From: Cyanobacteriota bacterium
Lineage (GTDB): Bacteria > Cyanobacteriota > Cyanobacteriia > PCC-6307 > Cyanobiaceae
Length of the DNA: 16,119 nt
Assembly: GCA_947463165.1 (NCBI GenBank)
Contig: CANHSW010000014.1
Coordinates: 1 to 16,119, forward strand
Direction: 5' to 3'
Numbering within the stretch: the first letter of the stretch is position 1; the number at the start of each line of letters is the position of its first letter. A program made the translations under genes and the position numbers. Shown here in pieces: positions 6,645-14,100 of the stretch. Below the pieces are notes generated by a model. It made no database searches and was not told where the DNA came from. It saw nothing but the letters and a program-made list of their open reading frames with translations.

Positions 6645-7174
6645 GCTTGGTTCGCGCCTATAATGCTGGCTATGCCTCTGAGATCCAGCGATTCCTTGAT
6701 GGTGTTGAGGGCATATCAGAAAGCCAGAGCACGAACAACTGGTTAGGAAGAGGCGTTTATTTCTGGGAGAGCGATCACCGCCGCGCCGAAAAATGGGCTA
6801 TCCGCAACGTCCGAGAGATGATTCTGGAGTGCCAGCTGGAAACAGAGCTGCTGATCGACCTGTTGATTGACGACCAACGCAGTCAGGCGTTCTGGAAACT
6901 CGCCGAGGAGCAAGCTGCCATACTCCAATCTGGCAGCTGTAGACCCAATGACAGAAGCCAGGAATACTTCGGCCTGGACGGCGAGCTGATCAACCGCCTA
7001 CGACCAGACCTGGAGCAATCCTATGCCGGAATCCGGATGGCCTTCTGCCTCGATGAACCTGTTTTGCCTGATGGCCACCTGTTTCCACGCCAGCAGATTC
7101 AGATCTGTCTGTGGAATTGCCAGGGGATCAGAAGCCCGAGGAAGTACATCGGCAGTTCCTTTCGAGGCTTATGA
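6641..7174 (+). CDS. Putative ADP-ribosyltransferase-fold protein, candidate toxin
   Basis: A 177-aa protein. The N-terminal part has VRAYNAGYASEIQRFLDGVE followed by NNWLGRGVYFWESDHRRAEKWA. A W-L-G-x-G-x-Y-F-W-E-x(n)-A-x-x-W-A signature recalls NAD-binding ADP-ribosyltransferase-like folds (the region corresponding to G-x-G/Y-F-x-x), as in DUF3990-type proteins. I cannot point to a confirmed catalytic Glu. The rest, including LETELLIDLLIDDQRSQAFW and a C-terminal FPRQQIQICLWNCQGIRSPR, is unrecognised. It overlaps the preceding gene by ATGA, and its own stop overlaps the ATG at 7171. It forms the second cargo block between hsdM and hsdS together with mazEF. Confidence 0.65.
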   Translation: MSLVRAYNAGYASEIQRFLDGVEGISESQSTNNWLGRGVYFWESDHRRAEKWAIRNVREMILECQLETELLIDLLIDDQRSQAFWKLAEEQAAILQSGSCRPNDRSQEYFGLDGELINRLRPDLEQSYAGIRMAFCLDEPVLPDGHLFPRQQIQICLWNCQGIRSPRKYIGSSFRGL

Positions 7175-7326
7175 GTAACGTCACTCTTTCCTTCGCCATG
7201 CTTTGGATCCCGATTTCCCATTCCAAGATCAAGCACCGCCCACCGCTGGAGATTCTGGCGGAACTGCGGGCGATCGAGCAGGGGATCCTGCGAGGGATTG
7301 AGGAGCTGGAGGGGATGCTGCGATGA
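7171..7326 (+). CDS. 51-aa small ORF encoding a detached HsdM C-terminal tail
   Basis: It starts at an ATG that overlaps the stop of the ART-like gene (ATGA), with only a weak GAGG upstream. It encodes MSNVTLSFAMLWIPISHSKI and then the HsdM tail from KHRPPLEILAEL to GMLR. Its TGA overlaps the hsdS ATG. Relative to hsdM the tail has a Glu-to-Gly change (EQE to EQG), one Val-to-Ala change and several synonymous changes. An upstream in-frame ATG at 7111 overlaps the ART-like gene and is less likely. It may be a functional peptide or only a translational relay into hsdS. Confidence 0.5.
   Translation: MSNVTLSFAMLWIPISHSKIKHRPPLEILAELRAIEQGILRGIEELEGMLR
7232..7326 (+). repeat. HsdM-tail coupling repeat, copy 3
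   Basis: 95 bp aligning without gaps to 3841-3935 (8 substitutions) and to 5417-5511 (7 substitutions). It keeps GGAGGGG and the terminal ATGA, which here is the hsdS start. Similarity begins at AGCACCGCCC, so it is 7 bp shorter on its left than copies 1 and 2. Confidence 0.95.
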
Positions 7327-8519
7327 CAATTCCAAAAATAAAGATCGGAGACGTTGCTAAGATCAATCCAAGGCCAAGTCGTGTTCCGCAACTTGATGAG
7401 ATGGTCAGCTTTGCAGGTATGACTGATCTCAGTGCAGAAAGAGGGTGCATTACCCAAAGCGCACTTCGACCTTTTGCGGAGGTCTGCAAGGGCTATACGC
7501 CCTTTCATGCACAGGATATCTTGGTGGCGAAAATCACCCCTTGCTTTGAAAACTGCAAGATTGGCGAGGCTTCAATCCCTACGGATATTGGGTATGGATC
7601 CACTGAATTCCATGTGATACGCCCGCTCCCTGCACGGCTTGACAGAAGGTATCTTCTTCATTTCCTTCGGCAGGCAAGAATCTTAAAGACCGGAGAGAGG
7701 CGCATGACAGGAAGCGCCGGTCAGCGGAGGGTCCCTGCTTCGTTTCTTGAGGCCTTGGAAATCCCCCTCCCCCCACTGGAGGAGCAGCGGCGCATCGCGG
7801 CGATTTTGGATAAAGTTGCGCGAATAGACGAGCTGTGCGGCGCAGCGCGCGAGCTATCTCAGGCAGCAGAGAAGAGTCTATTTTTGCATTTCTTCGCAGA
7901 TCAGCAGGAGGGTGATGGCCGCCTTCTTAAGGAATTAGCAGATTCAAGGCCAAATGCGATTAGGACGGGCCCTTTTGGCAGTCAGCTTCTCCATAGCGAG
8001 TTCACGGATTCTGGAATAGCCGTACTTGGCATTGATAATGCCGTCAATAACTGCTTTGAGTGGGGCAGGAAGCGATTTATCTCCAATAAGAAATATGCTC
8101 AGCTCAAGCGTTATACCGTGTCCCCAGGCGATCTGCTCATTACTATTATGGGAACATGTGGCCGAGCTGTAGTAGTCCCCGATGACATTCCTCTGGCAAT
8201 AAACACCAAGCATTTATGCGCAGTCTCAGTTGATCGCAGAGTCGTTCTGCCTGAATTCCTTCACAGCTATATGCTCTTCCATCCCTCCGCCTCGCGGTAT
8301 TTGGCTCAGCGGACTAAGGGGGCGATCATGGAAGGACTAAACATGGCAATTATCAAGGAAATGCCTGTAAATGTGCCTCCAATATCACAGCAGCTGGATT
8401 GGCTGAAGCGCAGGGAAATTGTCAAATCAGTAGGTAGAGGGGCTCAAGCGATGACGGCATCTGCATCATCGCTTAGTCTGAGTTTGTCTTGCAATTTGCT
8501 GGCGGGAAGAATTGCATGA
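7323..8519 (+). CDS. hsdS: Type I restriction-modification system specificity subunit HsdS
   Basis: A 398-aa DNA-recognition subunit that holds two HsdM copies and sets the bipartite target of the RM complex. Residues 1-145 are the first target recognition domain. The central conserved helix begins IPLPPLEEQRRIAAILDKVA. The second recognition domain opens with RTGPFGSQLLHSEFTDSGIA and continues through SPGDLLITIMGTCGRAVV to about 345. The C-terminal conserved region (VNVPPISQQLDWLKRREIV) is a relaxed version of the central one. Length is normal for a two-TRD HsdS. The start is fixed by ATGA overlap with the tail repeat, with GGAGGGG upstream. The gene is visibly more AT-rich than hsdM or hsdR, as expected for exchangeable specificity genes. 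Its stop overlaps the DUF262 start at 8516. Confidence 0.95.
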   Translation: MTIPKIKIGDVAKINPRPSRVPQLDEMVSFAGMTDLSAERGCITQSALRPFAEVCKGYTPFHAQDILVAKITPCFENCKIGEASIPTDIGYGSTEFHVIRPLPARLDRRYLLHFLRQARILKTGERRMTGSAGQRRVPASFLEALEIPLPPLEEQRRIAAILDKVARIDELCGAARELSQAAEKSLFLHFFADQQEGDGRLLKELADSRPNAIRTGPFGSQLLHSEFTDSGIAVLGIDNAVNNCFEWGRKRFISNKKYAQLKRYTVSPGDLLITIMGTCGRAVVVPDDIPLAINTKHLCAVSVDRRVVLPEFLHSYMLFHPSASRYLAQRTKGAIMEGLNMAIIKEMPVNVPPISQQLDWLKRREIVKSVGRGAQAMTASASSLSLSLSCNLLAGRIA

Positions 8520-8788
8520 AAGTCACAAGAGCCAAACTCCTCCAAATCCTGAGCGCCGTCTCCCAGTTCATCATTCCGATCTATCAGCGCACTTATTCGT
8601 GGACGCTGAAGGAATGCCAGCAGCTCTGGGCTGACATCCTTCGCGCCGGTGCCAGCGAGGCGATCGGCGTGCATTTCATCGGCTCGGTGGTGTACTCCGA
8701 TCAGGGCCTTGGCAACCACGCGGTGCAGGCGCCCAAGCTGGTGATCGAAGGGAGACGTGCCAACCCTTGCGATCGCTGCCAGAATGGA
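8516..8788 (+). pseudogene. DUF262 (GmrSD N-terminal/ParB-like) gene, truncated after ~85 codons
   Basis: The ATG overlaps the hsdS stop (ATGA). The product starts MKVTRAKLLQILSAVSQFII with IPIYQRTYSWTLKECQQLW and HFIGSVVYSDQG, typical of the start of a DUF262 protein of 550-700 aa. Homology stops where the family has the DGQQR catalytic motif: here the frame reads VIEGRRANPC. A ghost of the following TLAIAA strand survives in another frame at about 8763-8780. The rest is deleted and a hicBA module follows at 8806. Full-length relatives are nucleases in type IV-like or RM-linked defence. This copy cannot be active. Confidence 0.8.
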
Positions 8789-8805
8789 TAAGTGTGGCCA
8801 GCGCC

Positions 8806-9012
8806 ATGAACGAGATTCTGTTCGTTGTGGAGGAAGCGGAGGATGGCTCCTATCGCGCCAACGCCGTGGGTCAGGCGATTCATACTGAGGCTGATAGTCT
8901 CAACGAGCTCCACCAGGAGATTCGCGACGCGGTGCACTGCCACTTCGATGAGGGGCAGGCTCCGCCGCTGATTCGCCTGCATCATGTACGGCAAGAATTG
9001 TTGACACTTTGA
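8806..9012 (+). CDS. hicB: HicB-type antitoxin (second hicBA module)
   Basis: A 68-aa protein, MNEILFVVEEAEDGSYRANA then IHTEADSLNELHQEIRDAVH and CHFDEGQAPPLIRLHHVRQE. This is the short HicB-like antitoxin family usually followed by a HicA of the GSHMRL type. The frame is open further upstream to 8767, but that part belongs to the DUF262 junction, so ATG 8806 is used. It overlaps the downstream hicA by a TTG/TGA overlap at 9009-9012. It appears intact although its toxin is frameshifted. Not closely related to the HicB at 1132. Confidence 0.83.
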   Translation: MNEILFVVEEAEDGSYRANAVGQAIHTEADSLNELHQEIRDAVHCHFDEGQAPPLIRLHHVRQELLTL

Positions 9013-9250
9013 GAATCCCCAGGGATCTCAACGGAACTATTTCGCAAAGCAGCTTGGACAGTTTGGCTACAGCATCACCAGGCAGAGCGGCAGCCACATG
9101 CGACTCACTCGGATTGATGGAGGCCAGGAACAACACCTCACCATTCCGTCCCACAAGTCACTGCGGGTTGGTACGCTCAGGCAAATCCTCAAAGATGTGG
9201 CCGAGCACACGCACCAAACATTGGAGCTGGTTGTCGAGGCGCTTGGTTGA
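9009..9250 (+). pseudogene. hicA: HicA toxin with a single frameshift near 9034
   Basis: Starting from TTG 9009 the frame reads LRIPRDLNG, as expected for HicA, then goes wrong. Shifting by one base from 9035 restores NYFAKQLGQFGYSITRQSGS, HMRLTRIDGGQEQHLTIPSH and KSLRVGTLRQILKDVAEH, ending at TGA 9248-9250. The family histidine (GSH) is present. One missing base in AACGG|AAC explains the break. The second frame has no ATG, GTG or TTG between its last stop (9002) and 9035, so no internal restart makes a full toxin. Either a recent inactivating mutation or a sequencing error. Confidence 0.8.
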
Positions 9251-9279
9251 ACGTGTTCACTTCGCTTGGCTACAATGGA

Positions 9280-9453
9280 TTATCTTCTGAGTTGTTGAGA
9301 TTCCAGCAACCTTCTGGCAAGATCACGGGCGATTTTCAGGGTTTCCGCAACGGTACGGCCTTGGGCGACCAGGCCCTGGATGGCCTCCGATGTGGCCATA
9401 TAGCCACCCTCCGGCAGACGCTCCACATGCAGCATCAGACAAGATTCTGACAT
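9280..9453 (-). CDS. Orphan HicB-like antitoxin, 57 aa
   Basis: A short minus-strand gene reading MSESCLMLHVERLPEGGYMA, TSEAIQGLVAQGRTVAETLK and IARDLARRLLESQQLRR. This is the small HicB-like antitoxin pattern (V-E-x-L-x-E-G-x-Y-x-A-T-S-x-x-x-x-G-L-V-A-Q-G-x-T). It is slightly short at the C-terminus compared with relatives I recall (~70 aa). No HicA follows it: 29 bp downstream comes the end of the convergent broken hicA. It is therefore an antitoxin without a partner. No strong Shine-Dalgarno is apparent in front of ATG 9453. Confidence 0.7.
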   Translation of the reverse strand: MSESCLMLHVERLPEGGYMATSEAIQGLVAQGRTVAETLKIARDLARRLLESQQLRR

Positions 9454-9501
9454 TGTGGTTCCACTGATTACAAAAAAGCCTAATCCGTTCCTGCCGAAGT
9501 C

Positions 9502-9738
9502 TCAGAGATTGGAAGGGTTCAGGCCAAGCTCACTAACCACGTCGTCAAGGCTGCAGGTGCGCTCCTGGCCCAGACGGATGCGTTCCGCCACCGCAGCCCC
9601 CAGGTAGGCATCCTCAAGGTCGTCCAGCCCGGCTTCGATCAGCTGCCGTAGGTGGAAGGCCTTGGTACGTCCGGTCAGTTGCGCAAGCTGATCGAGCCGC
9701 TGCTCGGTTGCAGCCTCCAGCCGCACTGTGGTGGCCAT
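9502..9738 (-). CDS. Orphan RelB/TraY-type ribbon-helix-helix antitoxin
   Basis: A 78-aa protein beginning MATTVRLEAATEQRLDQLAQ, a ribbon-helix-helix N-terminus, followed by LTGRTKAFHLRQLIEAGLDD and LEDAYLGAAVAERIRLGQER with a C-terminal SLDDVVSELGL helix, the toxin-wrapping part. It is typical of RelB-like antitoxins encoded just before a RelE toxin. The start at 9738 has AGGTGA four nt upstream; the frame is open to 9903 but the extension is not antitoxin-like. No RelE gene follows: only 48 bp separate its stop from the next minus-strand antitoxin. An antitoxin without partner, apparently intact. Confidence 0.8.
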   Translation of the reverse strand: MATTVRLEAATEQRLDQLAQLTGRTKAFHLRQLIEAGLDDLEDAYLGAAVAERIRLGQERTCSLDDVVSELGLNPSNL

Positions 9739-9760
9739 GCAGTCACCTGAATACACCAAT

Positions 9761-9970
9761 TCATCGTAGTGGGGATGGCGGTTTGGGGAGCTGGCCTGTG
9801 AGGCTGCCCATCGGCATGGGTGTCGCCGGTACGTCCAGGGCTTGCCTGGCTCGATCCAGCAGCCCAATCGACCAGTGATCCGAACGGTGTAGGGCAAGGA
9901 CAATCACCAGGTCATCGAGGCTGGTTCTGCCTTCCTGCCCGAGGCCCAGGAGCCTGACCCCCAGCTCAAT
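9761..9970 (-). other. Unrecognised open stretch between the MNT and RHH genes
   Basis: A 69-codon minus-strand frame without ATG reads VRLLGLGQEGRTSLDDLVIV then LALHRSDHWSIGLLDRARQA before a Pro-rich end. It occupies the place where a HEPN toxin would follow an MNT gene, but I see no R-x4-6-H HEPN motif. It could be the tail of a lost gene or chance. Nothing else is supported in 9739-9978. Confidence 0.25.
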
Positions 9971-9978
9971 TCAGCAGT

Positions 9979-10329
9979 TCACGCGCCGAGGGCGACATCC
10001 AGTGCCTCCGCCAGAACCGAAGTTGCCAGATGTCTGCTCAAGCCCTCCGTGGTCACCAGATCAACGCGCCTGGCCAGGATCGTTTCCAGGTGGTCCACGA
10101 GTTCCAGGTAGGCATCAAAATCTTTGCGGCCAGGCTGGAAGCTCACCAGAAGATCAACATCACTCTCAGGATGGATCGCCTGATCACGTGCAAACGAGCC
10201 GAAGACGGCGCAGCGTGCGAGCCCCATCCCCCTCAAGGTGCTGGCATCGGTGGTGAGCCGATCCAACACATCCGAGCGATGGGCGGCAGGGGCGACCCCC
10301 GCAGCAGGGATGAGTGATGAGCCAGGCAT
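9979..10329 (-). CDS. MNT-type minimal nucleotidyltransferase (antitoxin class), no HEPN partner seen
   Basis: A 116-aa member of the DNA polymerase beta-like nucleotidyltransferase superfamily. The signature is complete: CAVFGSFARDQAIHPESDVD has G44-S45 and the catalytic pair D57/D59, followed by LLVSF. The C-terminus RRVDLVTTEGLSRHLATSVL is also family-typical. In MNT-HEPN modules this protein adenylylates and silences a HEPN RNase. Here nothing HEPN-like follows on the same strand. The start at 10329 is the only ATG upstream of the fold; the first ~16 residues are not conserved-looking, and a GTG start at V21 is possible. Confidence 0.85.
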   Translation of the reverse strand: MPGSSLIPAAGVAPAAHRSDVLDRLTTDASTLRGMGLARCAVFGSFARDQAIHPESDVDLLVSFQPGRKDFDAYLELVDHLETILARRVDLVTTEGLSRHLATSVLAEALDVALGA

Positions 10330-10471
10330 TGGCCCAATTTAACGAGCCCGGCCGGTTCATTAATCATGATCCGCCAGTCACTGGAGCGGCAGCTGGATGA
10401 CGCTTCCGAGGCCCCTTGACCGGAATGCCCCGATGGTGGCGTTAGCCTGGACAGACTTCCTGTACAGCTCC

Positions 10472-10747
10472 ATGACCATCGAAACCACCTACACCGCCGC
10501 TCGCGACCAGCTCAAAGCTTTGATGGACCGGGTGGTGGAAGACCGGGAGGTGGTGATGGTGCGGCGCCGCCAGGGGGGTGATGTTGCCTTGGTGGCAGCC
10601 GACGAGCTGGAAGGTCTGCTGGAAACGGCCCACCTGCTGCGCTCGCCCCGTAACGCAGCCCGGCTCCTCTCAGCCCTGGAGCGCGCCCGGGGCGACAGCC
10701 TTCCCGCCTTTCGCCTGGAGGATCTTGAGGCCCAGCTGGAAACATGA
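10472..10747 (+). CDS. yefM: YefM/Phd family antitoxin
   Basis: A 91-aa protein, MTIETTYTAARDQLKALMDR then VVEDREVVMVRRRQGGDVAL and VAADELEGLLETAHLLRSPR, the Phd/YefM fold: N-terminal DNA-binding dimer part and C-terminal tail that wraps YoeB. The frame is open to 10397, but the family start is ATG 10472. No clear Shine-Dalgarno is present. The stop overlaps the yoeB ATG (ATGA at 10744-10747). It should repress its own promoter, probably in the 10330-10471 gap shared with the divergent MNT gene. Confidence 0.92.
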   Translation: MTIETTYTAARDQLKALMDRVVEDREVVMVRRRQGGDVALVAADELEGLLETAHLLRSPRNAARLLSALERARGDSLPAFRLEDLEAQLET

Positions 10748-11010
10748 GCACTCAGCGAGAAGCGGTGTGCCATCCGGAGTTTCTGGAGGACCTGCAGCAC
10801 TGGATCGAAACTGATCGGCGCGTAGCCCGCCGGCTTCTTGACCTGATGAAGGCCGTGCTGCGCGATCCCTTCAGCGGCATCGGCAAACCGGAACCGCTTA
10901 AAAACCTCGGCTCAGGGGTCTGGTCGCGCCGGATCACCCAGGAGCACCGCTGCGTGTATCTCGTGAAAGCTGAGCGCGTTGAGTTTCTGCAGGGTCGTTA
11001 CCACTATTGA
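10744..11010 (+). CDS. yoeB: YoeB/Txe family mRNA interferase toxin
   Basis: An 88-aa toxin of the RelE superfamily that cleaves mRNA on the ribosome. REAVCHPEFLEDLQHWIETD, then LMKAVLRDPFSGIGKPEPLK and SRRITQEHRCVYLV lead to the C-terminal GRYHY, whose His and Tyr are the YoeB catalytic end. The conserved Glu of the KPEPLK block and the Arg of SRRI are in place. Complete length, coupled by ATGA to yefM. This is one of the TA pairs in the window that looks fully functional and directly precedes hsdR. Confidence 0.94.
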   Translation: MSTQREAVCHPEFLEDLQHWIETDRRVARRLLDLMKAVLRDPFSGIGKPEPLKNLGSGVWSRRITQEHRCVYLVKAERVEFLQGRYHY

Positions 11011-11125
11011 TGCGCCAGATGAGTGGGCTCACCGCAGCGTCCTGATTGCGCGTTGCAGCATCTAGCCTGAACGTGATGCATCCTGATTGCATTCCGTTGG
11101 CTTTTGCGCTGCTGCCCCCCATTCC

Positions 11126-14100
11126 ATGAGCTCCCAGTACAGCCTGATCGCTAGACAGTGGCCTGAGCTCCACGAAGAGGCGCTCAAAGTGGAGCAGTTC
11201 GCCCTCAGCGACCCTCGCACCGCCTGCTTCTACGCCCGCCGCACGATCGAGCTGCTGGTGGAGTGGGTCTACGAGAACGATTTCCAGTTGGAGAGGCCAG
11301 TCGCCGCCCAGACCCTGGCGGAGCTGATGTACGCCCGAGTTTTCTGCGACCTGGCCGGCGAGCAGATGCGCCGCTTCCGATTGCTCAAGGATCTCGGCAA
11401 TAAGGCCGTGCATCGCACCGATCCCATCCGAGTCGGAGACGCGATGACCGCCGCCCGCGAGCTGTTTCAGGTATTGCGCTGGTTTGCCCTCAGCTATGGA
11501 AGCGATCCGCAACGCGTGAAGGGCTGCAGCTTCAACGCTGATCTCCTGCCCAGCCGTGATGCCGCCACAGTTCAGCAGGCCCAGAGCCGCGAGCAGCTGG
11601 AGGCCCTGGCCGAGCAGCTGGCGGAGCGCGACGGCCAGCTGCGCGATCAACGCCAAGCCTCCCTTGCCACACAGGAGGAACTGGATCGCCTGCGCCAGGA
11701 GATCACCGCCCTGCGTAAGGCCAATGAAGCCGCCGCCCAGCCCGAAGCCGACCTCAGCGAGTTCGAAACCCGCCGCGGCTACATCGATCACTACCTCGAA
11801 GAGGCCGGCTGGAATCACGGCCGGAGCTGCACCCACGAGCACGAGGTTCAGGGCATGCCCAATGCCACTGGTACAGGCTTCGTGGATTACGTGCTCTGGG
11901 GGGATGACGGCAAACCCCTGGCCCTGGTGGAAGCCAAGCGCAGCCGCCGCGATTTGATGGAGGGCCAGCGCCAGGGCGAGCTCTATGCCAACTGCCTGGA
12001 GCAGCGCTACGGCCAACGGCCGCTGATCTTCCTTTCCAATGGCTACCGCCACCGTCTCTGGGATGACCTGCGCCACCCACCGCGGGATGTACAGGGCTTT
12101 TACAAAAAGGACGAGCTCGAAACCCTGATCCGGCGCCGGGAGATCCGCCAGCCGCTAGCTAAGGCCACCCTTTCGAACAGCATCGCCGGGCGTTACTACC
12201 AGCAGCGGGCGATTCGGGCGATTTGTGAATCCCTGGAACATGGTCGCCTGAAAGCGTTGCTGGTGCAGGCCACCGGCACCGGCAAAACCCGCACAGCCAT
12301 CTCCCTCACCGAGCTGCTCAGCCGCTGCAACTGGGTGAAGCGGGTGCTGTTCCTCGCCGATCGCACCTCCTTGGTGCTGCAGGCCGAACGCGCCTTTCGC
12401 CGCTTCTTGCCCGATTGCACACCGGTGAATCTGGTAACTAATCGCGGCGGTGAGGGGCGGGTGTTTCTCTCCACCTACCCCACGATGATGAACCTCATCG
12501 ATGCGGAGGCTTCTCGCGGTGTGAAGCGTTTCGGAGTGGGGCACTTCGATCTGGTGATCATTGACGAGGCGCACCGCAGTGTTTATCAGAAATATGGCGC
12601 GATCTTCGCATACTTTGATTCGCTGCTTACCGGTCTCACCGCCACTCCGCGCGAGGAGATAGACCGCAACACCTACGATCTCTTCGATCGGGAGATCGGT
12701 CTGCCCACCGATGAGTACGGCCTCGATCAAGCCGTTAATGATGGCTTTCTCGTGCCCTTCCGGCCCATCTCCGTGCCGTTGCGTTTCCCGCGAGATGGCA
12801 TCAGCTACAACGACCTCAGTAACGACGAGAAAGCCCAGTGGGAGCTGCTCGACTGGGAGGAGGATGTGCTCCGATCCGGCCGGGTGGACTCCGGTGCGAT
12901 CAACGCCTGGCTGTTCAACACCGACACCGTCGACAAGGGCTTGGAAGTGCTGATGACCAAGGGTTGTCTAGAAGCTGGCGGCGATCGGCTCGGTAAGACG
13001 GTGATCTTCGCGCGCAAACAAGAGCACGCCGAGTTCATCCGCGAGCGTTTTGATTACAACTACCCCCACCTCGCCGGCAAGGCCGCCCGGGTGATCCATA
13101 ACAAGGTGAAATATGCCCAGTCACTTATTGATGAGTTTGCCAATCCAGACAGCGATCTGCGCATCGCCATTTCGGTAGACATGCTCGATACCGGCATCGA
13201 CATCCCTGAGATCGTCAATCTGATGTTCTTCAAGCCGGTGCGCTCCCGCACCAAGTTCTGGCAGATGGTGGGGCGTGGCACCCGCACCTGCAAAGACCTA
13301 TTCGGTCCCGGCCGCGATAAGGAGTGCTTCTGGATTTTCGATCTTTGCCAGAACCTCGAATTCTTTCTCGGTCAAGGCGGCGCCGATTCCAGCGCCGCCC
13401 CCGAAACCCTCAGCACCCGTCTTTTCCGCAGCCGCCTGGCGTTGATCGACGCCATTGATCAGCAGGCGCTGCCGTCGGGGACCGGCATGGCCATTCCCAC
13501 GCCAGAAGGCCACCGTGGCGATCTCGAGACCGCTCTAGGGCTGCACCGACACACTCTCGCCGAGTTGCTGCGCTGCCATGTGGCCGCCTGCCCGGTCGAC
13601 AATTTCCTGGTGCGCCCCCATCTGCAGCTGGTGGAGCGTTTCAGTCGCCAAGAGACCTGGCGCCGCCTCAGCCTCGACGACCATCAGTCCCTCGCCGCCA
13701 CCCTGGCGCCACTTCCCTCCGCCTACGCCGAGCAGCAGGGCGACACCGACCCGGACGCGCGCCGCTTCGATCTGCTCCTCTACACCCTGCAGCTCAGCCT
13801 GCTGCGAGGCGAACCGCGCTTCGCCCGCCTGCAGCAGCAGCTGCGCGAATTGGCCGCCGAATTGGAGGCCCGCGCCAACATCCCCCAGGTGGCGGCCGAG
13901 CTGGAGCTGATCCGCGATCTACTTGCCGATGAATGGTGGCAAGACGTCACCGTGCCGATGCTTGAGGAGGTGCGGCGGCGACTGCGTGCCTTGGTTGGCT
14001 TGATCGAAACCACGGCTCGCTCACCGCTCTACACCAACTTCGCCGACGAGCTCGGCGAGCTCCGAGAGCTCGATGCCGCAGCTCTGCTCAGCCGCGACGA

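Noticed and set aside
11087..11125. Earlier ATG for HsdR
   Set aside because: The extra 13 residues (MHSVGFCAAAPHS) are unlike the family, and the domain starts right after ATG 11126.
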